Positions 1-8,823 of a stretch of DNA of 19,181 nt are shown here, piece by piece. This DNA comes from Dictyocoela muelleri. Lineage: Eukaryota; Microsporidia. Every line of letters begins with the position of its first letter. The first letter of the stretch is position 1. The notes under the pieces were generated by a model. The model had not been told where the DNA came from and did no database searches. It saw only the letters and a list, made by a program, of their open reading frames with translations. The position numbers and the translations under genes are program-made. The DNA is taken from positions 1 through 19,181 of the forward strand of contig SDVU01000150.1 in assembly GCA_016256075.1 (NCBI GenBank). The letters are read 5' to 3'.

Positions 1-524
1 TAACAAAAGTATTGAAAAAATCAAATATTAGACAATTCCGACAACATTTTTGAGTTTATCATGATTTTTTATTTCTATCGAATATTACATTCTTTTTTCT
101 CCTCAAGAAAAAATCGAGAGTTCTGAACGGAGTAGTACCAACAATAGTATTTTTGAAATCAAACAAAATTTGCAGATTTCTTCAATTTTACTTTTAAATA
201 AAAAAGTTACACATTTTTCTATTTCTTCTTTTAAATAATTTTAGGGAACAAATGCTAAAGCACAGATTAAACAATAACATTCACATAATTTTTATTTGTC
301 TTAATTGAATGATTAAGTTTCTTTTTTGAATTTTTCGTAACAAAATTTGTGAAAAATAAAAAAAAACATCCATTAATATAGGTATTAATAGATATTTCTT
401 TGAATGCCATGAAGGCGGCTATTCCAAAATATATAATAATATCTTTGGTTCATAATTTATTCTTTCTTTAATGATATTAAATGAGTTCTGATAACTTTTT
501 TGATCTATTACTCATAATATGTCA
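1..524. other. AT-rich intergenic stretch, nothing recognised
   Basis: No open frame of useful length and no recognisable protein motif was found on either strand. A slightly less AT-rich patch near 110-150 may be decayed coding DNA but gives no family match by eye. Confidence 0.5.
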
Positions 525-1760
525 CGCGCGCAGTGCGGAACCCGTCCAAAAACCGAAAGTTTTACTCTATTTTACTTAAATATTGTTATTTTTTAATATA
601 TTGATTTTTATTAATTTTATTATATGAAATTTTTATTAAAATTTTGTTGACAGCGGAGTTGAACCCACTAGTTTCTTGTTATACAATTCATTCTAATCTC
701 TAGGCGACTAAACACAAATAAATATATTTACAGATTATTAATTAATAATTTTTGTAAAATAACATTTTTCCGTAATAACAGTATTTTTTAAAAAAAGTAA
801 TTAAAATCTTAAGGTTCTCGGATACTTTGTTCCCCAATAACAAAAAAAAAATAACCCTTATGGTCGTGACAAAAAAAAATAAAATCATTAATTTTAAAAA
901 TTTTTAATATAAAATTAATTAATTATCAATTTTATTTAAAATTAATTCATTATAAATATTATAAAAATTAATTAATTCATAATAAATTGTATAAAATCAA
1001 TCAAATAATTTCAAAGAAATCTCTTTTAGTCATATACATTTTAATTATTTCCTTAAGAACGATCTTAAAGCTGATATACACACTAACACAATATAAACAA
1101 ATTAGTCTGGTTTAAAAAGAAGATTGTTCAAAAACCACAATAAAAAAAATATTAAAAAACTTTTCTAGGTATATGATTAAAAGAGATTTCTTTGATGATT
1201 ATTTGATTGATTTTATACAATTTATTATGAATTAATTAATTTTTATAAAATTAATAATGAATTAATTTAAAATAAAATTGATAATAGATAAATTTTACTT
1301 TAAAAATTTTTAAAATTAATGATTTTATTTTTTTTTGTTACGACCATAAGGGGTATTTTTTCGTCGGGGGGACAAACTATCCGAGAACTAAATCTTATCT
1401 ATATAATTTATGATATTTATAATAAAACATAAATATACTATAATTTATAAAATATAAAATTTAAGTTAGCAATAAAAATTTTCATATTTAATTATTAAAT
1501 TTATTTGTTAAATATATTTAATTATTAAATTTATTAGTTAAATATATTTAATAAATTAATTATGGTGTTGTGGTCCTGTGGTGAGCAGGAATTTGATTAA
1601 CAGTATTGTAGTGGATTCAATCCTGCGGTCAACAAAAATTTAATAAAAATTTCATAAAATAAAATTAATAAAAATCAATATATCAATATATCAAAAATAA
1701 CATATATTAGTTAAAATAATCAAAATTCTCGGTTTTGGGGTAGGTCACGCACTGCGCGCG
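525..1760. mobile_element. Nested foldback (giant inverted-repeat) element
   Basis: The two ends are inverted copies. The left end CGCGCGCAGTGCG (525-537) matches the reverse complement of 1748-1760, and similarity continues inward through a CCAAAAACCGA-like block, an AT-rich block, GTTGACAGCGG/GCGGTCAACA and a GTTCAAC/ATTCAAT box, giving outer arms of about 525-727 and 1557-1760. A second, inner inverted repeat (812-1389) lies inside. No coding frame is present. The arms contain B-box-like motifs of a pol III promoter. The right one, about 1562-1630, is tRNA-sized and starts with a TCCTG/CAGGA D-arm-like hairpin, so the arms may be two opposed tRNA-derived repeats rather than true transposon termini. 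No clear target duplication of the outer element was found. The inverted pairing is seen directly; the class is inferred. Confidence 0.72.
812..1389. mobile_element. MITE-like palindromic element with 8-bp target duplication
   Basis: The terminal inverted repeats begin AGGTTCTCGGATACTTTG on the left, and AGTTCTCGGATAGTTTG on the right read inward. They continue through a TGGTCGTGAC/GTTACGACCA block, then AT-rich arms to roughly 1046 and 1160. The unpaired centre is about 115-130 bp. AAATCTTA stands immediately outside both ends (804-811 and 1390-1397), a perfect 8-bp target-site duplication. There is no open frame, so it is non-autonomous. An 8-bp duplication fits Merlin, hAT and P-type elements. 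The GG near the terminus and Merlin-like transposase fossils elsewhere in the window favour Merlin mobilisation, but that is inference. Confidence 0.72.
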
Positions 1761-1779
1761 ATATAATAGTATATATAAA

Positions 1780-2330
1780 AGATAAAAATTTGTTCTTAAT
1801 TTCCCCCATTATTGTATATAATTTCAAAACCTCTTGGGCAGGATTTGACAATTCCATCACAATTCCCAAAAATCAGTTTTTTTCAAATAGGATAAATGTG
1901 ATTCTGTTGAAAAAATAAAAATCTATTTTTTTTATGAGCCAAAATCGTAGTAAAAATAAATTATCGGCATATTTTGTTCTTATTTCACTAGGCCTTTCAC
2001 TAAGATATAACCAATATAATTTTTTTTTCAAAAATTCGTTATATTATAAATAAATTTTCTTGTCATTGGAAGATGTTTCAAAATAGAAGTATTAACTATT
2101 TCTAACTTTTTTATTATAATATGACAGAGTCTTTTTTGATACTATCAGATATCTATTCCTCGCTTTATCGCTCAAATACCCGCTTCAATCATTTCCAAAG
2201 ATATATCATCAGAATGAGAAATACTGCAAGCAAATTTTTCATCATTTAAATATAATCTTTCTTTACATTTACAATATCTACATCACCACGTTTATCTATC
2301 TGTTTCTATTCGATGTAAGTTGTAAGTGGT
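1780..2330 (-). pseudogene. Decayed Mutator-like (MULE) transposase fragment
   Basis: Read on the minus strand, 2210-2290 carries a FLYWCH-like pattern (CRYCKCKERLYLNDEK, then a C..S.SHSD stretch). Further downstream, 1795-1875 carries CDGIVKSCPRGFE and, in another frame, LYTIMGE. These match the start of the MULE transposase catalytic domain (DGTFKSCP...LYTIHG in living copies), whose first Asp is the D of CDG. The order zinc-finger first, catalytic block second is the normal order in MULEs. The pieces lie in several frames with stops between them, so this is a pseudogene. The second and third catalytic residues are not found, and the sequence past 1780 is the foldback element. The family call rests on short motifs read by eye. 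Confidence 0.55.
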
Positions 2331-2426
2331 CCTGTGTATAAAATGACTTTTAAGCCTATTTGACTTTTAATAAAATAAATTTGATCATGATTAATGGGTG
2401 TTATTTTTTTGGGATGAAAATAAAGC

Positions 2427-2543
2427 AACTCGTCTCAGTGTACGAGTTTCCGTATTACGAAATATCGTAGATAAGGTTCACAAGTCACGCATACAACGCG
2501 TGACATATGCGAAACGAATGGCATATGTGCAAATTCGTGACAT
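2427..2543. repeat. Hairpin-dense, GC-richer island
   Basis: Five short inverted repeats lie in about 115 bp: AACTCGT/ACGAGTT (2427-2448), TACGA/TCGTA (2456-2469), GTCACGC/GCGTGAC (2484-2504), ACATATGC/GCATATGT (2503-2528) and ACGAAT/ATTCGT (2514-2538). CGTGACAT occurs as a direct repeat at 2499 and 2536. The patch is clearly less AT-rich than its surroundings. A 61-codon plus-strand frame (2398-2583) crosses it, but its peptide shows no family signature and I do not call it a gene. It could be a structured RNA, a protein-binding cluster or the remnant of a foldback terminus (GTCACGCA also occurs at the right end of the foldback element). Confidence 0.55.
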
Positions 2544-2779
2544 CTTGGCGTTTTTATATAAATTTTGTTCCAGCAGGATTTAAACTCGTTATGTTTTTTG
2601 TGTCACTAAAATAAACTATCATACGATATGATACACAAATTAAATGTAAATAATTAATTAATAAAAAAATTTTTTTATTAGATTGTTTTTGATATTTTAC
2701 GACACAAATCTTCTATATCACTTCGACACAATTATTTGAAAGAATTTTTATATAATCATAGGTGCTTTTTTATAAATAG

Positions 2780-3900
2780 ATTCAAATTATCTAATTTATT
2801 CAAGGGATTAGTTCCCAAACCTTTCATTTTACAAACTTGTCACCTATACGAGGTTCATTTAGATTCATGTACATTCATTTTCTTATCTATCCTAACATAA
2901 TAATAGTTATTTAAATAAAAAATCCCCAATTATGATTAAATTCTATACCCAACTCATCATCCAGATTTTTTTTTGAATTCGTGCAGGCATTATTATCATC
3001 ACATGATTCATCATATTTATTTTCATGTTCATTTTTCATAATTCTCATTTAAATTTATGTTATTGATTTTACACCTTTAAATCATTAGCCAATACAATGT
3101 GTACCTCCACCTCAAAATACCTAGATATTTCTTAAAGGGAGAAGAGTTCGTGGAACTATGAAAGTCGTATTGTGTTATAGAATGTATCAGATAGCAGTGC
3201 ACCCCCCACCCACATTTTTTATGAGTATGTAGATTTTCGCCCAAAAATCTGCAAAGGGTTTGATTAAATCGTATCATAATTCCTTGGCTTTTCAGGATTA
3301 TTTGGCCGACTATGAATTTGTTTTATGTTAAATATTCGACAGAGAGTTTTTATTTTTGTATTTTAAATTCTGCACCATTATCAGATTGAAGAATCTTGTG
3401 TGGTCCATGTTCGAAAAAGATTTATTTCAAAGATTATTCTACGCATTTTGCGTAATTTGTTAATAATAGTTTCGCAAAAGCATACTTTGAATAAACATCA
3501 ATTACAGTTATACCCATTTGTAATCATTATTATCCATACTGAATTTTTTTTGATCATTTAGTTCCATCTGAAATCTTTCATTAGGTTTTCCTGCTGTTAT
3601 TTGATTTTTTTTATCAGATGATTTTAGCCTTTATATAATTAAAAACAGTACGGTTGTTAATAATATCCCTAATACTTTATCGTTTAATAATGTTGAATTT
3701 AGCTTTGCATAATTTTTTAATTTTATTAATACCATCATGATTTTGCTCATGGATTAATTGTGCTTGAAATTCTATTTGTTACATATCATTTTCAGCAAGT
3801 ATCATTTTATGATTTTCCTCACCAGTCTTGTCTCTAAAATAAAGCCTATCATTAATCATAATGGAATTTTTGGGACTTGCATAGAAAGGAGCCTACATAT
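2780..3900 (-). mobile_element. Retroviral-type integrase fossil (LTR-retroelement or Polinton kin)
   Basis: On the minus strand, separated pieces resemble a retroviral-type integrase. They occur in the expected order: an N-terminal His-rich zinc-like part (roughly 3690-3870), core-domain pieces around 3330-3560 including a DNGAEFK-type segment, the core end with an HSRP..PES-type segment near 3270-3320, and a possible C-terminal GDK-type piece near 2840-2880. The element is broken in many places and looks old. No reverse transcriptase, capsid, envelope or paired long terminal repeats were recognised in the window, so whether it derives from an LTR element, a Polinton or a captured integrase cannot be settled here. 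Both limits are approximate. Confidence 0.6.
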
Positions 3901-3907
3901 TGTAGGC
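3891..3907. repeat. Short perfect hairpin
   Basis: GCCTACA and TGTAGGC pair around a TAT loop at the upstream edge of the integrase fossil. It may be an accident of old coding sequence. Confidence 0.35.
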
Positions 3908-4140
3908 ATCTGACGCTACTAAAGCAATTTTTTCAAAAAAAATTATAAAAACCACACGCGGAAAATTAAATTTATAATATTTTTTTCAAATATTTCAGGT
4001 TTAAATTTTTCCTAGAAGGAAATAACATGACTAAGGAATTTAAAAATTGTCATAATTGTTGACTCGCTCTTTTTTTTAAAATTATTAATCAATAAAGTAT
4101 TTTATTGATGTAAAAAATAACGTGTCTGTTAATAGATATT
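3908..4140. other. AT-rich spacer, nothing recognised
   Basis: This joins the integrase fossil to the first SINE-like copy. No motif or frame of interest was found. Confidence 0.4.
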
Positions 4141-4623
4141 TAATATTTTATAAGGCCAGATAGCTCTGTGGTTTATACTCTTGAATGTAAAATTTAAGTA
4201 TCGTGGTTCGAACCCCACTGACGTCACTCTTTAATAAATAATGAGAGGATGATATTAAGCGGGCATAACTATATAATTATAGTAGTAATATACAGTTGTT
4301 CCAGTGTGGTATTGCTGATTAAGACCTTTTCTAATATGACAATGAAGCAGAAGAGACTCTCTTAGGTGTGGAGATGAGTGCGGCGAGGCATCTCGGCAAA
4401 AAGTAATGAAAAATATAAAATCATGAAAAGCCACTAATTACCTGTATCCTGCTGAGTCATTGATAAAACAAATATCGCGTATACAGCTAAGCTTCTGGGT
4501 AGCTTAGGAAGTGACGTATTATTAGAACACCAAGAACCAAAGGTCACAACCCAAGGTAGGAGACAGCTCTCCGGGTTGGCAGCTATATTTGTTGTCAACA
4601 TGTAATATATATAATATTTTATA
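4141..4623 (+). mobile_element. SINE-like element, copy 1 (full length, with target duplication)
   Basis: The body runs about 4153-4611. The head is tRNA-like: an A box TAGCTCTGTGG, a B box GGTTCGAACCC about 40 nt later, a CTTGA..TTAAG arm between them and a partial T-arm (GTGG/CCAC around TTCGAACC). The tail of about 380 bp is shared with other copies and holds landmarks such as CCAGTGTGGTAT, GCTGATTAAGAC, GAGTCATTGATAAAAC and GGCAGCTAT. TAATATTTTATA stands on both sides (4141-4152 and 4612-4623), a 12-bp direct repeat placed exactly at the edges, as expected for target-primed insertion, though it is made of A and T only. No coding frame is present. The parent tRNA cannot be named because the acceptor stem no longer pairs. 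Confidence 0.75.
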
Positions 4624-4740
4624 CTTTTAATATTTAAATATTTTTTTTAATATTTTAATATTTTATTTTTTAATTTTTTAATATTATAATATTATAATTT
4701 TTTAATTTATCAATTTTTTATTTTTTTCAGGAATTTTTTT
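4624..4740. repeat. AT-only low-complexity tract
   Basis: A run of TAATATT and T-rich words with almost no G or C follows the tail of SINE-like copy 1. It may partly be expanded tail sequence. Confidence 0.5.
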
Positions 4741-4751
4741 ATTTTTTTTTC

Positions 4752-4800
4752 CACATGTCACAGGTTCCTACCTTGGTTGTAGGATCTTTCGCAGACAAGT
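4752..4800 (-). mobile_element. Possible short SINE-like 3' fragment
   Basis: ACATGTCACAGG followed by CCTACCTTGG resembles the reverse complement of the last part of copy 1 (ACATGTTGACAAC, CCTACCTTGGG). If real, it faces copy 1 and would let the two 3' ends fold back. The match is short. Confidence 0.35.
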
Positions 4801-4811
4801 CCCGATATAGT

Positions 4812-5152
4812 TTTTCTTATAATGCTTTTCTTATAATGCTTTTCTTATAATGCTTTTCTTATAATACTTTTCTTATAATGCTTTTCTTATAATGCTTTTC
4901 TTATAATGCCTTTCTTATAATGCTTTTCTTATAATGATTTTCTTATAATGCTTTTCTTATAATGCTTTTCTTATAATGCTTTTCTTATAATGCTTTTCTT
5001 ATAATGCTTTTCTTATAATGCTATTCTTATAATGCTTTTCTTATAATGTTTTTCTTATAATGCTTTTCTTATAATGCTTTTCTTATAATGCTTTTCTTAT
5101 AATGCTTTTCTTATAATGTTTTTCTTATAATGCTTTTCTTATAATGCTTTTC
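4812..5152. repeat. 14-bp tandem array, 24 copies
   Basis: The unit is TTTTCTTATAATGC. Twenty-four units fill 4812-5147 exactly, followed by a partial TTTTC. A few units carry single substitutions (for example AATAC, AATGCC, AATGAT, AATGTT), and no unit changes length, which points to recent expansion by unequal exchange or slippage. No frame stays open across it because 14 is not a multiple of three. Confidence 0.95.
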
Positions 5153-5924
5153 AAATTTTGGAATGAATAAATGAATCAAATAGTTGTAAATTTTTGCCAG
5201 TTCTCCTTAATTGTTAATTTTAATAATTCCTGTCATTAAGGGACAAATTTTGCGTGAAAATAAAATGTAATAAAAATCATTAATGAATTAAAAGTGTGGA
5301 AGAATAAAATACGCGACGCCTAATGAAATCCATGCTTAACAAAATTTTTGTATGAAAAATTCTTTTTAATTTATTAATCTGTGAATAAAATAGTGTATCA
5401 ATAAAATGAAACAATAAATACTAAGCTATCTATCAAGAAATTTTTATTTATACAATATAAACATACTTATTAAAACTTCATATTATCAAATTAAATGTTT
5501 GTCACCGATAAGCCTAAAAAAGAAGCTTCTATAAGAATAATTATTTTTCCAAGGGTCGTCACTCCTTTTATTTTAAAAGATATAACATCCGTAAAAAAGA
5601 AATTATAGGATTCTTATTTGTAATAAGCCTTAATCTCCAAGTTATTATAAGTAAAACTGAAAATAAATTGCGATTTAACGCATATTTCAAATAAGAAATA
5701 TGTAATTTATTTTTAAAGATGGCGATTTCCTCAAAAATAATGGATTTCACTAACCCGTTAGCTATAAAAAAAATTCTTTAAAAATATTTTAAAATTTTAA
5801 AAACTGATAATTTTGTCAAATTTCATTTAGAAATTTATCAATAGATATTTAAAATAAATTTTTTTTGTCCAATGCTCCACCATTAATATAGTCCGTTTTC
5901 CGAACAAGCCCTACAAATCCTATA
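5153..5924. other. AT-rich intergenic stretch, nothing recognised
   Basis: Only short frames occur. A 60-codon minus-strand frame at 5568-5750 has no family signature and no start context, so I do not call it a gene. Confidence 0.5.
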
Positions 5925-6092
5925 TTTACCTGGATCCTACTGTGCCATTGATAAAACTAAAATCGCGTATAAGTAACTTCGAGATGGCTTGGTAATGACG
6001 TATTACTTGGACAAAAAGAACTAAAGGTCTAAAGAATATGGTCAGAGACAGCTCTCCGTGTTGCAGCTATGAATATTGTCAGTATATGTATA
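5925..6092 (+). mobile_element. SINE-like element, copy 3 (3' part only)
   Basis: It matches the last third of copies 1 and 2: TACCTGGATCC, ATTGATAAAAC, AATCGCGTATA, TAATGACGTATTA, GGTCTAAAG, AGACAGCTCTCCG and GCAGCTATGAATATTGTCAG, in that order and on the same strand. The tRNA-like head is missing, as expected for a 5'-truncated retroposed copy. Confidence 0.72.
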
Positions 6093-6452
6093 TGTAAACA
6101 AATTAACAAAAATTTTTTCTTCATTTTTAATAAAAAATCATATTAAATAGTTCTTCAATAATATTTTTATTATGAAATAGGGTTTTGATATATTTAGTAC
6201 TTATAGAATTTTTTTTTAATAACACAATTTTTCGAAATTTAAAAAATCTAATATTTTATTATTATAATTATTAATGATTAAGATAAATAAGATTAATAAA
6301 AATTAAAAAATAATTTTATATCATTAATTATAACAATATTATTTATTTCATTCATAATTAATTGTATTTTGATTTTATATCATCAATTAATATCATTATT
6401 GATTTAAACTTTATTGTTAACAATGATTAACAAAGATCAATATAATATAATT
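6093..6452. other. AT-rich downstream region of the RTF2-like gene
   Basis: Long T and A runs with no motif. Because the gene is on the minus strand, this is its 3' flank. Confidence 0.5.
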
Positions 6453-6710
6453 TCAATAAAATTCTATAAAATCTTCAATTTTATTTCCACAAACAGGACA
6501 GAAATCAGTCAATAAATGTTTGATAGAAATATCAAAAACACAATTACAGGGAATTGAAATAAAACCATCGATTATATTATTCCCGGTTATCGGGCATATA
6601 AATTTGTTTTTCTTAGTTTTAAATTTAAACTCTTTAATCGATGGTCTTATATGATTTTCAGAATTTACAAGATCTTTTCTACGAAGGTTGAAGCCGCCAT
6701 CACCACCCAT
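6453..6710 (-). CDS. Short RTF2-family zinc-finger protein
   Basis: The 85-residue product starts MGGDGG followed by a basic stretch and LV, matching the MGCDGG...R.ELV opening of the Rtf2 family. Residues 37-85 match the family's second half: F-I-C-P-I-T-G, then C55-x-C57-V-F, then C71-P-V-C74-G-x-K-I-E-D. The five cysteines (39, 55, 57, 71, 74) would form the single remaining RING-like zinc site. Typical Rtf2 proteins are over 200 residues with two RING-like halves; here the first half has been reduced to a linker of about 25 residues. Rtf2 acts in the nucleus at stalled replication forks and in splicing in other eukaryotes, and that role is inferred here by homology. The start is set by the conserved MG.DGG and by the ACCCTCA heptamer just before it. 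No intron is seen. It sits between SINE-like copies. Confidence 0.82.
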   Translation of the reverse strand: MGGDGGFNLRRKDLVNSENHIRPSIKEFKFKTKKNKFICPITGNNIIDGFISIPCNCVFDISIKHLLTDFCPVCGNKIEDFIEFY

Positions 6711-6717
6711 TGAGGGT
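6711..6717 (-). promoter_or_regulatory. CCC start signal (ACCCTCA) of the RTF2-like gene
   Basis: On the minus strand ACCCTCA directly precedes the ATG, with CCC at 6714-6716. Microsporidian genes often carry a CCC-type signal very close to the start codon, with very short 5' leaders. The same heptamer precedes the PUS7 start in this window. Confidence 0.5.
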
Positions 6718-6799
6718 TGTTGAATAATTTAAAAATTGATTAAATAAAAATTGGTTAAAAAATATATTAAAAAAATGATTTTAAGTAATTATATTCTTA

Positions 6800-7110
6800 A
6801 ATATCCACAATTTTCAACTGGAGTATGGTCTTTAAATATGGTCTTTAAATATGGTCTTAGACTTTTAGATCTTGGTGTTCAAGTTATAAGCTGTCGGAAG
6901 ACACAAACATACATGCAATTTTCCTTTTGAAGAGACTCTGCAAGATAAAGATAATTGTTGGTTTTTCATTATATTTTAGTATCAAAACTTATTTAACCAG
7001 ATGTGTTACAACTCTTATTCCCGCACTTAGGAGAATCATGCATACTCTACAGTCATATTAGACAATGTATTAATCTGTTATACCATACTGTAAAAATTTA
7101 ACAACTACTA
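6800..7110 (-). mobile_element. SINE-like element, copy 5 (diverged, headless)
   Basis: Read on the minus strand it has, in family order, CAGTATGGTATAACAGATTAA, TGTCTAATATGAC, a CTCCTAAGTGCGGGA block, GAAAAACC, CAGCTTATAACTTGAACACCAAG and a run of three ATGGTCTTTAAA-type units near 6824-6856, where other copies have a single GGTCTAAAGACTATGG. The tRNA-like head is not recognisable. It is among the most diverged copies in the window. Confidence 0.6.
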
Positions 7111-7189
7111 TATTTATTTTCCTGCAAAGCACGAAACCATGCGAATCGATGGTTCAAAACAAGGTCCAGATATGGTCCAGAGTGATAGA

Positions 7190-7277
7190 CTATCGAATGG
7201 GTATTTTAAAATATTTTTATTCAAAAATATATCTAAAATTTTTTAAAATTTGAATATTTTCAAATAATCCTCGATAG
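7190..7277. repeat. Imperfect long hairpin
   Basis: CTATCGA at 7190 pairs with TCGATAG at 7271-7277. Pairing continues inward through TATTTTAAAATATT against AATATTTTCAAATAA with a few mismatches. It may be a small foldback element; no target duplication was found. Confidence 0.5.
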
Positions 7278-7562
7278 CCCCTCGCTTCGCGCGCCAAAGC
7301 TATTAACCTCCCAATGTTATTCTTCGATTATTTATTAATATGAAATCAGAAGAATTTGAATCAAAATACTCAAATGTTACATTCAAGAGTGTTAATAACT
7401 AAAATATGTTGTTTTTGTGACTCGAAAGAGAAATATTAATAGTTACTGATTCTAAATAATCGATTTAACAAAACAATTTTGCATTTTTCCTCCAAAAATT
7501 AATCAATCATCATCTTTATCGCAAAAAAAAATTTAAAGATTGGTTTTTCTATGCACATTTAT
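7278..7562. other. Intergenic spacer
   Basis: It begins with a short GC-rich patch (CGCTTCGCGCGCC near 7283-7296) and is otherwise AT-rich, with no gene-like frame. Confidence 0.4.
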
Positions 7563-7993
7563 TTTACATGCTGAAAATAACCATAATTATCAACCCGGTG
7601 TATCATATCATAGTCTTTAGATCTTTTTTTATTCAAGAAATTTGTCACTATTAAGCTACGCAGAAACTAAGATGTTTACGTAATTTTCGTTTAATCAATG
7701 ATTTAGCGGTATACAGGTAATTACAGGCATCAAGATTTTTTTAGTAACTTATTCCGCGAGATGCCTCGTCCCAGTCATCCCTACGCCTAAGAGTCTCCAT
7801 TTTGTTTTATATAAAATATTAGTCAGGTCTTAATCAGCTGTACTACACTGGATCAACTGCATATTAATAATATATTTCTATAGTTTTTGATCGCTTAATG
7901 TCATTCCAATTATTTATTAAAGTGAATTCAGTGAGATTTGATACAGATACCTAAATTTTACATTAAAGAATCTTTAATCTGATTATTATGGCT
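7563..7993 (-). mobile_element. SINE-like element, copy 4 (near full length)
   Basis: On the minus strand it begins GCCATAATAATC, keeps the diagnostic TTAATGTAAAATTTAGGTATC and CTCACTGAATTCAC (tRNA-like head with a degraded B box, TATCAAATC), and follows the family order: CAGTTGATCCAGTGTAG, AGCTGATTAAGACC, GGAGACTCTTAGGCGTAGGG, CGAGGCATCTCG, TAATTACCTGTATACC, TTTCTGCGTAGCTTA and finally GGGTTGATAATTATGG...CATGTAAAA. Loss of the B box predicts that it is no longer transcribed by RNA polymerase III. Confidence 0.75.
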
Positions 7994-8112
7994 TATTCTA
8001 TTGAAAAAAGTAGCGAAATACACTGCAAGTTTTTAAGTGAGTGTTGTCACGTGCCTTGGCAATAACAATAGTATATTCAAAAAAAACTTATTAAAAAAGC
8101 ATAAAATATTTG

Positions 8113-8246
8113 TTAATGCTCAGTCATTAATAAAACGAAAATCGCGTACATAGTTATTTGGTTTGCGAATGAATATTCTTGAAGACTAAAGTTTTAATAC
8201 CAATGATAGGAGCAATCTATGGATATGAATTTATGGTTATTATTAG
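8113..8246 (+). mobile_element. SINE-like element, copy 6 (3' fragment)
   Basis: GCTCAGTCATTAATAAAACG, AAAATCGCGTACATAG, a GAAGACTAAAG block, AATGATAGGAGCAATCTATGG and ATATG follow the order of the 3' third of copies 1-3. The head and middle are absent. Confidence 0.6.
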
Positions 8247-8649
8247 TTTTTATATTTTTTCATTATACTAAGACACCATTAATTAGGTCAATTAATGGGC
8301 CTACTTTAGAAAATTTTAAAAATTAAAAATTGCCACTTAAATTTTTTTTTGCAGTAATGGACGAAATAAATAAAAGATAATAAGTTCGATAAAATTTTCA
8401 TATTTATAAAGTATTCGAACGAAAATTAGTGTAATTAATTTTTAGGATAATTTTATAATCGTATTTTCCTTTTTTTGGCATTTTTTTAAAAAATGAAAAA
8501 AATGATAAATAAACCATATATAAAAAACTTAATCTTAATAGATAATTATATTTTTATTACTTTTACAGACATTATAAAAAAATAATCTAAAAGGATTTAT
8601 TTAGTAAAAATTCCATTTTTTTCATATAAATTTTAGACAGTTTTTACTT
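8247..8649. other. AT-rich 3' flank of the CYRI-like gene
   Basis: Nothing recognised other than homopolymer-rich sequence. Confidence 0.4.
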
Positions 8650-8736
8650 TTAAGTTTATTAAACATTTTTATCGCCAATTAAGTTTATTTAAGATTTTTA
8701 TCATGACTTAAGTTTATTTAAGATTTTTATCTTTAC
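8650..8736. repeat. 29-bp tandem repeat, three copies
   Basis: Units TTAAGTTTATTTAAGATTTT plus ATCATGAC start at 8650, 8679 and 8708. The first unit is the most diverged. It lies in the 3' flank of the minus-strand CYRI-like gene. Confidence 0.85.
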
Positions 8737-8823
8737 GATTATTAAGCAATAATTCTAAAATTTATTATACTTTAAAAACTGCATTTTAGTAATACCAAAT
8801 TTCTACTTTTAGAAGAATAAAAT

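Noticed and set aside
2398-2583. 61-codon plus-strand frame
   Set aside because: It runs through the hairpin island; the peptide has no family signature and the composition follows the repeats.
3077-3277. 66-codon minus-strand frame as a gene
   Set aside because: It is part of the integrase fossil region, not an independent gene.
4154-4230. Functional tRNA gene
   Set aside because: A and B boxes are present, but the acceptor stem does not pair and the same head recurs joined to a conserved non-tRNA tail, so it is a SINE-like head.
4812-5152. Repeated TATAAT words as bacterial -10 promoter boxes
   Set aside because: They are part of a tandem unit in a eukaryotic-looking segment.
4812-5152. 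CRISPR array
   Set aside because: Repeat units are contiguous with no spacers; the same holds for the arrays at 10900, 15392 and 16533.
5568-5750. 60-codon minus-strand frame
   Set aside because: Chance frame in AT-rich DNA; no motif, no start signal.
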